The translations under genes and the position numbers were made by a program. Below are positions 7,437 through 16,767 of a stretch of 17,873 nt of DNA, piece after piece; within the stretch, counting starts at the first letter, position 1; every line of letters begins with the position of its first letter. Where the stretch lies: assembly GCA_019915135.1 (NCBI GenBank), contig JAHLMK010000057.1:1-17873 (forward strand). Direction: 5' to 3'. Origin of the DNA: Strobilurus pachycystidiatus. Its lineage: Eukaryota; Basidiomycota; Agaricomycetes; Agaricales; Physalacriaceae. The notes below the pieces were generated by a model. The model was given only the letters and a program-made list of their open reading frames with translations. It was not told the DNA's origin and ran no database searches.

Positions 7437-10400
7437 ATGGCAAAACTATACACCTGCATATATTGCTTGCAGAGTTGGCCCAAATCTCGCAGTTTAAACG
7501 GCCATTACGCGAAAGATCCTAGCTGTTCACGAAAGCGGGCCGCTGCCTTCAAGAAGACCTTTCCGAATGCAACCATATCTCCATTGTCTGCCTCCGAGCT
7601 CCTCCAGTATGGCCTACCAGGAGATGCGAACGATATCAACATGGAGCCCCCAGAGCCAGAGCAGGACTATACCCACCTACCATTCCTTCCTTCGAGCGAT
7701 ACAGCTCAATTGAACGAAGCCGGATCCAACGATGACGTTCAGGATGCCGATGCCTGTCCGCCCATAGAGCCTTACTGGCGTTCGCAAAATGGAACCGTGA
7801 CTGCAGAAGATACTCCCGAAGCGACGTCTGCTCCCCAGTCATCCACCGAATACTGTCCTCCAGAGATGTTCGCAGGCGCAACCTTCGGTAGAGACAGAAC
7901 GGGGTTTGAGCAGATTCGAGATGCACAGATCCTTCGTGGCGCCGAAATCCTTGGACCATTCAAGGATGATGACGAATGGCAGATGGCCAAATGGTTGATC
8001 AAACACGTTGGTCACAATGCTGCCGATGAATTTCTACGACTCAGTATTGTAAGTCACGCTATCTTGCCGTTTGGACACGATCCTTACCTGATGTTACAGA
8101 TCCAGTCGCGTGCTCAGCCGTCGTTCAGAAACAAAAAAGAATATCTAGAGACCATAGATCAGCTTCCGGGTGGTGTTGAGTGGAAACTTGAAGAGATCAC
8201 ACTCACCGGAGACAAGCTTGACGTTGAGGGGAAGCCAATGACGGAGCGTCTTGAGCTTTGGTATCGAGACCCAGTAGAGTGCATCCGGGAGTTGATGGGT
8301 AACCCTATGTTTCGGGATGTCATGAAGTACGCGCCAGAGCGTCGTTACGAAGATACATCTAAGACTTCGCAAGTCATCGATGAAATGTGGACGGGCTCGT
8401 GGTGGTGGGACTTACAGGTGTGTAGAACTCTCAGATCATCTGCTCATAGCCACTAATCTGCGGCGTTGGATAGAAAATTCTCCCTGCCGGTGCAACGATT
8501 GCGCCCGTCATCTTATCCTCGGACAAGACATCCCTCTCCCAATTCCGCGGCGACAAGAGCGCATGGCCAGTCTACTTGACTATTGGGAATATCGCAAAGG
8601 ATGTACGACGCAAAGTCTCCTCGCATGCGACTGTGCTTGTTGGCTACTTGCCTGTGGGTAAATTCGATTGTTATACCGATGATGCCAAGCAGTTTGCGCG
8701 GTACCGGACTTTCCACCGCTGCATGGAGATTGTTACTCGGTCGCTTGCCAATGCTGGAGAAACTGGCGTACCCATGACCTGCGCTGATAGCTACATTCGC
8801 GCCATCTACCCCATCTTTGCCGCCTACGTGGCCGACTACCCAGAGCAGTGTTTGATATCATGCTGCAAGGAAAACCGGTGTCCAATGTGCACCGTGAGCC
8901 CGGACCAACGTGGCGAGAATGGCACCTTTCCTGCACGAGAGCCCAGAGAAACGTTGGACATGCTCAGTGCGTTAGCGATGAAGACGGCAACGAGTGAGGT
9001 CAAAGATCAGGCCGAATAGATTGGACTCCGCCATGTGTTCAACCCCTTCTGGCGCCATTTACCTCATTCCAACATATTCCAGTCCTTCACGCCTGATCTG
9101 CTACATCAGTTGCACAAAGGCGTATTCAAAGATCATCTGATGGGCTGGTGTCAACAACTGGTGGGAAAGGCCGAGCTGGACGAACGATTCAAGGGTATGA
9201 CCTCACATCCTGGCCTACGCCACTTCAAGAATGGAATCTCCACCGTTTCGCAGTGGACAGGTGCAGAGCACAAAGCTATGGAACAGGTCTTTGTCGGTCT
9301 TCTGGCTGGTGCAGTCGACAAACGTGTCCTGATGGCTGTTAAGTCGGCGATCGACTTCATCTTCTTCGCATCCCTTCACTCCCACACTTCTTATTCTCTG
9401 GTCCGTCTACAGCAAGCTCTCGACGATTTTCACGCATCAAAAGATGTATTCGTTGAATTTGAAGTTCGGGAACACTTCAATATCCCGAAATTTCATTCAA
9501 TGCAACACTATGTCTCGATGATCCGTCTTTTTGGTAGTGCTGATGGTTTCAACACAGAAAGTCCCGAGCGGCTCCATATTGACTATGCGAAGGAAGCGTA
9601 CCGTGCGTCAAATAGAAAAGACTACACCATCCAGATGACCGTATGGTTGCGCCGTCAAGAATCGGTTGACCGCTTCACTATGTTTCTCGCTTGGTGTCGC
9701 AACGGTTCTTATCAGCCCGCTGGTACACTTCCTGGTGATCCTGTGCCTCCGGCATCAGATGCTGGAGATCTCGAGCGCAATTCACTTTCAGCCGCTGTCT
9801 CTGTTGTAGTGACTGATGCGCCTCAGCCCACTACAGTGGCCGGTGCGTCTCAGCCCACCCAGGCTGCAGTGACCGGTGCACACCAGCCCATTGCAGCAGC
9901 GCGTGCTGGCGGAACGGCAATCCAGGTTACAGTCACCCATCCCCGCGACCTCACTCGGATCTCCGCACGAACAATCATCGAGAATCATGCTGCGACGCGC
10001 TTTGTCCAAGCGCTCTCCTCTTTCATCTCATCCCACGGAGGCATCATCCCACCCCAACATTTCGATGTCTTCAATCTTTATCGTCGTCTTTCCATCATGC
10101 TTCCCTCTATTCCCGAGGCTGGCCAAGAGCTTCGCACTCTCAAGAACATTGTCCGTGCAGCACCTCCCACTCCAGCTGTAGGCCGACGTCCTGCAGAGCC
10201 CGCATGTCTGGATTTTGCTTTGGTGCGAACAGGTGAACAAAATGATCGTACCAAAGGCAGCGCTCTCGAAGGTATGTACATCTCTAATCTCTACAGAGTG
10301 GCTTCATGAGACTGATTGTGCGTCAAGGCCTTCGGGTAGCCCATGTTCGTGTTCTTTTTGTGCTACCATCGATCTACTGCTTGGACGTCACACGCCCGCT

Positions 10401-10680
10401 CGCATATATCGAGTGGTTTACCGCATTCGCTACCCCAGACGCCGTCAGCGGCCTTTATACGCTGACTCGCTCCTCAAGGAACCATGGACCGTATGGCGAG
10501 ATCATCTATGCTGACCGGATCGTCAGAAACTGCCATCTTCAGCCAAAATATGGTAAGAAAAAGGACACGACATGGACTTCAGACAATGTTATTGAAAAGT
10601 GCAATTCATTCTACTTTAATCCGTACCGAGATTTACATTTATTCACCATGTTGAAACTGAACAAGAAGTACTGTATTTAG
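7437..10680 (+). CDS. Plavaka-type transposase, 4 exons, one in-frame TAG
   Basis: Exons: 7437-8048, 8100-8417, 8474-10271, 10328-10680 (introns 51, 56 and 56 bp), 1027 codons in all. ATG 7437 is the first in-frame ATG and leads directly into a zinc finger (C7, C10, H23, C30: CIYC...GHYAKDPSC). Landmarks that I recall from Plavaka proteins follow: [50 protein letters not shown], then [14 protein letters not shown], then YVADYPEQC, a CKENRCPMC knuckle, [34 protein letters not shown], a low-complexity linker, and [14 protein letters not shown] near the C-terminus. The role would be cutting and joining of transposon ends in the nucleus. The catalytic residues are not assigned; Asp in SSDKT is a candidate. 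One lesion, TAG at 9017-9019 (codon 492), sits in a conserved stretch where CAG would fit. The copy is probably inactive or needs readthrough, but otherwise complete. Confidence 0.85.
8049..8099 (+). other. In-frame 51-nt intron of the Plavaka gene
   Basis: GTAAGT...TTACAG in phase 0. It has no stop in frame and a length divisible by three, so retention would add 17 residues without breaking the protein. Splicing joins LSI to IQSR. Confidence 0.7.
9812..9907 (+). repeat. Three 30-33 bp direct repeats in the transposase linker
   Basis: The units 9812-9841, 9842-9874 and 9875-9907 each encode a variant of (T/G)(D/A)-x-QP followed by small residues ([31 protein letters not shown]). They lengthen a flexible Ala/Pro/Thr linker between the conserved core and the C-terminal domain. 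Confidence 0.7.
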
Positions 10681-10689
10681 ATCTATATT

Positions 10690-11732
10690 CTAATCCCATT
10701 GTGTTTGCGTAGCCTGGGACATGTCCGATATGAACTCGCTCCGGTCTTCATCAAACATATCACGAAAATCTTGGATAGCATCGGGGAGATCGTCTTTGCC
10801 GTCCTTGTCAACAAAGGAACTCGTGCTTCCTCCATGCCTACCCGCTTCCGCCTCTGATGCGACAAGAATTGGGCCGACGTCCAAAGCCATCCTCGATCGC
10901 ATACCGTCCACTTCAGCCCGCCGAAAATTATGATGCTCTACTGAGACGCGAACCCAATCCTCAAGGTTCGCGGTCTCCATCCAGTCTACCATGCTCTTCA
11001 ATTCTGCCAGCGCCTGCGTTGCTTCCTCTACCGATGTCCGCAGCTGAGATGGATCCAAGCGCATTCCAAAACGACGGCGAAAGATGTCGAGTTCGCATGC
11101 AATGTGTCCGAGATTGGCACGCAGAGTACCATCCAAGCGGCCAAGAGATTCCGGAGTAGGATAGTAAGATGGCATCGGAGAAGGGGTAGAAATTGCTTTC
11201 GGCAGCTGAGTCGAAGATGTACGCGGACACGTCTTTGTAGAGTCCTCTCTATAACCCTGGGATCTGTGCCAGCTTGAACCAAGGCCAAGGCATTATACAA
11301 GATTACATACCGGTTCGATGTGTCCAAAGCGTCCGAGCGCGACTTGACAGCTTCGGGAACCAGCGTCACTGGCGCGTTGGCAGGCGCGATGTGAACTGAC
11401 GCGGGGGCATTGGCCGCTGGGGCCCGCTCCAAGTCACGATTGGGTGGAAGCATTGCGAGTGGCAACTGGCCTACATTGATAGAGGGATTGCGAGGAGTCC
11501 TAAATGAGGTGGTCAGCAATGCTATCTATGTATGAGCGGCCGTCACATACCACTGCCACCCAGGCCGGGCACAGCTTATCCATCCTGTGCTCTTGAGAAC
11601 GGATTGCGGTGGGCCAATATGACTGCGCAAAGTGCTCCTCTTGGGCTTTGGGCTCACAGAGGAGTTCCCAGAATCGGGACGAGTCCGCTTGGCGGGAAGA
11701 GCGGGGTCGATTTCCAAATTAGGACGCTTCAT
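10690..11732 (-). CDS. Unrecognised 314-aa protein, 3 exons, convergent with the transposase
   Basis: Exons 11732-11551, 11499-11311 and 11263-10690, with introns 11550-11500 (GTATGT...TTTAG) and 11310-11264 (GTATGT...CACAG). The spliced frame is open, 945 nt. I do not recognise the family. The N-terminus is basic (PAKRTRPDSG, PKPKRSTLRSH), suggesting nuclear localisation. Residues about 60-140 are Ala/Pro-rich (ANAPASVHIAPANAPV). The C-terminal 160 residues look helical with regular hydrophobic spacing (LRANLGHIACELDIFRRRF, then VEEATQALAELKSMVDWM) and end in an acidic tail. No catalytic motif or membrane segment is visible. Its stop lies 9 bp from the transposase stop, so the transcripts must overlap at their 3' ends. 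It may be the DNA-binding or regulatory partner in this transposon, comparable in position only to the second protein of plant CACTA elements; that is inference. Confidence 0.72.
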
Positions 11733-12100
11733 GATGTGTGTGAAGGGAAGGGCGCCTTGTCGTCGGGATAGTGGGGACTTAGAAAGAAGTGAGGAGTGGT
11801 GAGTGGCAGAGATGTGCCAGCAGCGTCGGCAGTCATTTATCGTGTCCGAAGTACATGGTGGTACGAGAGATACAGCGCGCTACAGCGTCTACTGATGTTA
11901 TCATGTCTACTACACTCAAGGGTTCAAGTCCCGCACATGGCACCCTGATGTCTGACCATGCGAGGCTGATTTCATACCAATCCTGTAGACGATCATAGAG
12001 TTGATATTCTGTGTAGATATTACAGCGCTACTAGAGTTCTACGTAGCCAAAAGCAGTTTCCTGATGTTGTCGGACTTAATCCGAGGTGAGGAAAGCATCC
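11733..12100. other. Right flank of the cassette with GTAG/CTAC word cluster
   Basis: No gene. From about 11865 to 12060 the words CGCTACAGCGTCTAC, TCTACTACA, CTGTAGACG, TGTAGAT, ACAGCGCTACTAG and TTCTACGTAG occur in both orientations. This matches the texture left of the cassette and fits a right subterminal region. The 5' end of the 314-aa gene's transcript must also lie here. Confidence 0.4.
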
Positions 12101-12362
12101 AGAAGAATGTGTTACGGTACGAGTGTTTGCCTTCCAGTGTCTATGCCTCTGCTCTGTCTTCTGTCTCTTTCACAGCTTTCTTTGTTCCAAGCTGGGCGTG
12201 GGGTAGACAATCGGGCAAGCAACTTCTGCAAGAATTGCCAACGTTCAATTGGGCAAGCGCCGACGAGGTTGCTAGCCCAAGGCGGAAAGTTGTCCTCGTC
12301 CTGCCGCTGCCGCGGGATGTTTGAGGCAAAGCTCGAGAGCGTATGGGATTATCTTTGGTGGG
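12101..12362 (-). pseudogene. Copy D of the unrecognised tandem-repeat exon family
   Basis: On the minus strand an intron-like end (CACTAACGCC branch-like sequence, then CTCTCACAG ending at 12363) is followed by a block with SHTLSSFASNIPRQRQDEDN. This corresponds residue by residue to SHTLPSITSNTPRRRQDEDD at copy A (15562 downwards). After FPPWASNLVGACPIE the frames of the two copies drift apart, although the DNA remains alignable for about 40 bp. There is no convincing donor or further exon. I do not recognise the protein. Confidence 0.35.
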
Positions 12363-12379
12363 CTGTGAGAGAAAATAGG

Positions 12380-13380
12380 CGTTAGTGTCACATATGAGGG
12401 ATGAAAAAAAGAGAAGTCGGCACGCAAAAGAACTGCGGAATATACACGCGGCAGCAGAGAGGACGGGGTGATGTGGTGAGCGTACACGCTGTGCAGAAAT
12501 GCGTCGCTCGCGCCGCAGGAGAAGAACGAAGAGAGACAGAATCGCGCACCATCAAGTCCACGTCTGTTCGGATTACTATTTTATGCCCGTCGTGTCGCTA
12601 ATTGGAACGGTCGATGCCTGTCACGTCTCCGGTTTTGGTCGCGTCCGAGCTCGGTGATAAACATGTCGCCACGCCCAGAAAGGAAAAAAAAGGGTCGGAA
12701 TCATTGAAAAGAAAAGGAAAGTACAGTCGCTGGTTATGGGAAAGAGCAACTGAAAACTAACGGCTTGGTGCATCTGTTTGTCCCGCGCCAACTGCCAGGA
12801 TTAGATATCTCACTAATTCATGCTCATAAACCGCGCTGATTCCAATGGAAACCGCCATAACAGACTTTCTACCAACAGTCGGAGCCACGGACACGTCAAG
12901 TACCTGCTGCGGATGGATCGACAATCGCGTCGGGGCCTAGTGGTAATCATAGTAGAGCTCTTTCAGGGCACACGCGTGAAGACTTGTTGTCGACACATCC
13001 TGCTCGCCCATCCCCGCCAACACCACACACGTCAACCCGCTGTTACCAGCACTGTGTAGCAAGTCGGGAGGGAGTTTATTGACTGTACTCTTAACCACGA
13101 AAAAAAAACACAAATTTACACCTACAAGTAAAGCACTACACATGAATCAGTAATAGTCATAGTGAGTCCGGGTGTCAGAAAGAACGATAGAGAAAATACA
13201 AGAAGAATCGCGTCAGTGACGCTGACTCGAAATTCGTTCCGGGACGCGTCATGGCAGACGCGTCGTCGGCTTGCTAAACGGCTGACATCCTCCATGCCCC
13301 TCCGCGCCCGGCTGCTGCCCATACCCGCCGCTCTGCACCAACACACGTACCGCAATGCCGCCGCAGTGTATATACACCAC
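12380..13380. other. Region without a supported gene
   Basis: Only short, mutually overlapping ORFs without splice logic or motifs. The part 12365-12660 still resembles 15565-15880 (shared upstream sequence of repeat copies D and A, including GCGTCCGAGCTC at about 12641 and 15857). Nothing recognisable from 12660 to 13380. Confidence 0.5.
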
Positions 13381-14228
13381 CCGGAGTAGCGCAGCATCCA
13401 CGCGACGGCGACGCCACAGCACTACGTCCGCAGGTTAGCTTCCAACTGAGGTGATTGGGACTGGAAGAGGGTGGAAAACCCGCCGTCGATCCCCTGACTG
13501 CCCGCACGAAATCCCCCGCGCCCGGCGGGTCGAGCAGATCCCGCAGCATGCCATCGTGAGCTGCGCTGAATATGTCATTAGCAGCATCAGGTGGGGCAGT
13601 GTTAGCGGGGAGGGGGGAGGGGATTTACATCCTGGCGTTGCGTGTGATCCCACCCCCGGGGTCGCTAACGCTCCCCGTCGCCCCATCCCCTCCGCCCTCC
13701 CACATCCCGATCACATTGCTCGCACTCCCACACCCTCCACCTCTCCTTCTCCTCGGCTGTGATTTCGAAGAGTGCGGGGTGCTCGGGTATCCTATGAGCA
13801 GAGGGGGGTGTTAGCGTGAGCGAAGAGGCAAGAGGGATGGGTGAAGGGGGGGACGGGATGCGGTGTGGAGCGAGGATGGCGACAAGGGAGAGATCGCGAA
13901 TACTCGCCTCGACTTGCGTCCCCGGCAGCCCCATCAGACACCGCCGCGCGTGCCCGATTGCTCCTGCTCGGTCGGGTTTCCAGCTTTCGCCGGCTCCTTT
14001 CGTTATCAATTCTGTTCCCGCGGCTGCCGTGTCCATGCCCTGCAGGCGAGCTGCGATTGGCAGGCGCTGGATGGATGGAGGCGTCCAATGTGTACGAGCG
14101 CTTGTTCGTTACACGCCCGCCGCGGATGTTCCGCGAATTGTAGACCTCGCTCGCTGGTCGTCGTATTCGTAGTCGCAGCCAAAGACCAATCAAACGTCCG
14201 CTTTCTTATCAAAATCCCGATGAGATAC
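13380..14228 (-). other. Possible downstream exons of the tandem-repeat locus
   Basis: GC-rich minus-strand stretches with intron-like ends. CTAACACCCCCCTCTGCTCATAG ends at 13792, and GCTAATGACATATTCAG near 13570 follows another CTAAC. Candidate coding pieces are HPALFEITAEEKERWRVWE, and MLRDLLDPPGAGDFVRAV near 13550-13480. No single frame connects them and I do not recognise a family, so exon calls are not given. Confidence 0.25.
13593..13622 (+). other. G-quadruplex-capable tract
   Basis: G runs of 4, 4, 6 and 4, with loops of 10, 1 and 1 nt on the plus strand. It lies in an intron-like segment of the putative minus-strand locus. Confidence 0.4.
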
Positions 14229-14470
14229 CCGTACTCTGACTCGACCTGATCCCCGATAAAGTGCGCGTGGTCGTCTGCCAAGTCCAAGGTAATCGTCTGG
14301 TGTCCGGTACGAGGACTGGAGACCCGCTGGTAGGAGCGGTTGGAACGGTTGAAAGGGGGTGGGCGCTGTTGCTGTTGGCCCGAGGCGAGGAAGTCGTCCC
14401 AGTCGCGCCGCCGTGGGCTGTCTGGCTCAAAGTGCGTCCGTGTCTGAATTTGGGATTGTTGAGGAGCTGT
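14229..14470 (-). pseudogene. Copy C of the unrecognised tandem-repeat exon family (best preserved)
   Basis: The exon-like block runs from after CATCCTCCAG (ending 14471) to a GTATCT donor at 14228. It is open throughout: SPRRRDWDDFLASG, a Gln/Pro stretch, NRSNRSYQRVSSPRTGHQTI, then LDLADDHAHFIGDQVESEYG. Copies A and B share its landmarks: PRRR..D.DDF at the front, and in copy A NSNSSYHR...RTTGHRT in place of NRSNRSYQR...RTGHQT. The product is hydrophilic, with no catalytic motif that I recognise. Whether it is an expressed exon or a relic cannot be told from sequence alone. Confidence 0.4.
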
Positions 14471-14793
14471 CTGGAGGATGAGAGCAGTTTGATGACGACG
14501 ACGGATCCGAGCCGAATGATAGGTGAAGGGACACTGCAAGGCGTATGCATATATGCGCTACTCGGTGAGGAGCAGGGCGAGGATGGACGGATGCTGCGAT
14601 ATACGGGTTGATCCCTCGCCTACGCCGACGAAAGTAAAACAGAATCGAATGCAATTACACGTACCCTCATATCTCCCTGCAAATATCGTCTCGAAGCCTG
14701 TCGCCTAACCGTGCGTTCCATCTCCGGATGATACTGTCCTGTTCAAATCACGTTCAAAAGTGATGCCGGAAGAGATAGGGAAGGCAAACGTAC

Positions 14794-15041
14794 GTTGCAA
14801 GGCCCTCGCCAATCCAAATCCGAGCGCGTCGTTTCCGAATCCAATCCTATTTCCGGCGTGTTGAGGTTTTCAATCCTTGTTGATGCCATGGTACCCAGGT
14901 GTGAGAATGGCGGGAGCGAAGTTTGCGACGAAGGAAAGTAGACGGCAATGGTGGTGGTGTGCCAGGACGGGAAAGTCGTCCTCGTCGCGGCGCCACGTAG
15001 TGTCCAATTCGGAGCGGGTTCGTTATGGGGATCAGGGCTGG
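14794..15041 (-). pseudogene. Copy B of the unrecognised tandem-repeat exon family
   Basis: Acceptor-like CCTCCACAG ends at 15042 and a GTACGT donor starts at 14793. The block contains WRRDEDDFPVLAHHHH in one frame. In another frame a methionine-initiated stretch (MASTRIENLNTPEIGLD, from 14890) aligns with the copy C region ahead of its donor. A following exon-like piece (YHPEMERTVRRQASRRYLQG, about 14732-14666) lies between an AACAG acceptor and a second GTACGT donor. The change of frame within the block suggests decay. An alternative reading is a genuine gene starting at 14890. Confidence 0.35.
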
Positions 15042-15284
15042 CTGTGGAGGATACGGTCAGTACAGTGACGAGGTGCAAACAGAAAATGGGAATCGGGAAG
15101 GAAGGGCGATTCCACGAAAGAGAGGGAATCAAATCTGAATGCACGCACCCGCACGGCTAGGTTTGTCCGGTTCGTCTCTCCTTGCCTTGCCTTGGTCGCC
15201 GTTCCGTCCCACAGATTTCATCGTGCTTCGTGCTATCGAGGTTGCGTTCAGATCTGATGTCCAAAGGAAAACAGGCGAACGTAC

Positions 15285-15562
15285 GTTGTAGTGCACTGCT
15301 TGCTATATCCCTGTTCCACTGCAATTCCAATCCGAGTGCTTGGGAGTCGTGCTTCCAGTGTGCGATGTCCGGTGGTACGTGTTAGGTCCTGGTGAAAGCG
15401 ATGGTACGAGCTGTTGCTATTGAGCGAGCGACTCCTGCGAGAGTTGGTTCAAGCGGACAACGGCCGAGGATGTCGCTGGCCCAAGGAAGGTCGTCCTCGT
15501 CCTGCCGCCGCCGCGGGGTGTTCGAGGTGATGCTCGGGAGGGTATGAGATTATTATGGTGGG
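15285..15562 (-). pseudogene. Copy A of the unrecognised tandem-repeat exon family
   Basis: A conserved intron end (GGCTAACGCC, then CTCCCACAG ending 15563) precedes the block, and a GTACGT donor starts at 15284. One frame reads SHTLPSITSNTPRRRQDEDD and LPWASDILGRCPLE; a second frame reads SYHRF..RTTGHRTLEARLP, homologous to copy C. Matching parts in different frames point to an indel between them, so this copy is probably not functional. Copies A, B and C start at spacings of 521 and 571 bp. Confidence 0.38.
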
Positions 15563-16530
15563 CTGTGGGAGCATGAAAACGGGCGTTAGCCTCTTGTGTG
15601 AGTGATGGAAAATGGAGGAGTCGGCATGCGAAAAAGCTGCGAGACGGATGAATGATTGCGCGGCGGCGGAGGGAATGGACAGAGGCGGCGGTGTGCAGCC
15701 ATGCATCGTTCAGGCTGCAGGTTCCAAAAAGAACGAAAACAAAACAAAATTACGCACCCCACGTCCGTCGTCACGGTCTGCTCTGCTTCATATCATCACT
15801 CCTGCTTCCTTCCCATCGTGTAACGCGATGCGTATCATGTCCCGATGCCCGTCGCGTCCGAGCTCCATGCCGGATCGAAAGTGGTTGTTGTGGGAGGAAG
15901 CAAGCCAGCCGATCAGCGTGACATCACGAGTTTCCGTTTCGACATACTTTTAATTTATTACTTACCTTGATCTCTCACAACGACGACGACCACAGGACGA
16001 CGATATGCACAGTCGGCGCGTTAGGTGCCTGTCGAATTCGTTTCACGCGCGGAGTCGACACGCCTGCCCTTCAAGTTTCTCTCGTCGAACAGGCATAGGT
16101 CCAGTTTGCTCCCAGACCCGATTGCCGATTGCGACTGGCGCGACCTCCTCGCATAAAGGCGACCCATCACACTGATTAGCCTGTTGGCAGTGTACGCCGT
16201 TTGTCCCTACCCTCGAAGTTCCTGGAACCGATTATATCGATAGTTGACATCTGGGCCGTTTCGTATTCCACATACACAATTGCTTTTGATCTTGTCAGGA
16301 TCTTCTAGTCATGGTCCCCAATTAGTCTTTCTCCCTAGAGACTGGCTCCATGGCAGTGCGGCTCGAGCTCACGAGGACCTCGCCATCGAAGCGGTACGCC
16401 ATCGAACGTGAACCCTATGGTGGGGTGCTACACGATGTGTGCCATGACGACTCGTCGTCCTCCCAGAACGCGCAAGCTTCTTCCTTCTTTTGTTTCACTG
16501 GCTGGGAACTGACAGTCCTTGGTGGATAGC
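15563..16530. other. Region without a supported gene
   Basis: The part up to about 15880 is the upstream/intron sequence shared with repeat copy D. From 15960 to 16530 I see no coding region, RNA gene or repeat that I can support. A 59-codon ORF starting at ATG 16350 (MAVRLELTRTSPSKRYA) is too short to call alone. Confidence 0.5.
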
Positions 16531-16767
16531 ATGCCCTGTACGCATCTTCTAGATGGAATACCTCTCTACACCAGGTCGCTGTTCTCGACGCGTCGTGTGA
16601 GCTTTTCGTCCCGGCGGACTGTGCGCAAAGCTCCAGGTGAGTAACATATGTCGCTCTCTGTTTGTGGTGCCATCAATTTGCTTTCAGGATTCACAACGCC
16701 TGACGAGCGCGTTCATTTGGAGAGGACGTTCGCTGGTAGCATGTTTCCATCTGTACGCTGCTCATGA
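16531..16767 (+). CDS. Possible 61-aa spliced small ORF (tentative)
   Basis: ATG at 16531, an intron at 16637-16687 (51 bp, GTGAGTAAC...TTGCTTTCAG, a textbook fungal intron) and a TGA at 16765-16767. The spliced frame is open for 61 codons (MPCTHLLDGIPLYTRSLF, then FSSRRTVRKAPG joined to FTTPDERVHLERT). It is Arg-rich, with no recognised domain. It could be a fragment of a larger gene, a decayed gene or chance; the splice signals are the only real support. Confidence 0.22.

Larger units (their letters stand above)
5351..11732. mobile_element. Body of a Plavaka DNA transposon with two passenger/accessory genes (ends unresolved)
   Basis: Three tightly packed genes: DUF6532 (minus), Plavaka transposase (plus) and a 314-aa unknown (minus), with gaps of 140 and 9 bp. 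Flanking segments at 4925-5080 and 11870-12060 share a density of GTAG/CTAC words like the subterminal repeats of CACTA-type elements. I found no convincing terminal inverted repeat or target duplication, so only the gene span is given. The element may reach from about 4920, or even about 2650 (then including the kinase), to about 12060. Confidence 0.6.

Noticed and set aside
7295..7522. Plus-strand ORF across the DUF6532/transposase intergenic region
   Set aside because: It is in a different frame from the transposase zinc finger and overlaps both the promoter and the start of the true gene.
10272..10296. 25-nt intron GTATGT...CTACAG near the transposase 3' end
   Set aside because: It is too short for this gene set. 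The alternative 56-nt intron ending at 10327 restores [11 protein letters not shown] in frame.
11921..11931. B-box-like GGTTCAAGTCC suggesting a tRNA gene
   Set aside because: There is no A box at the right distance, the T stem pairs only partly, and no acceptor stem can be formed with upstream sequence.
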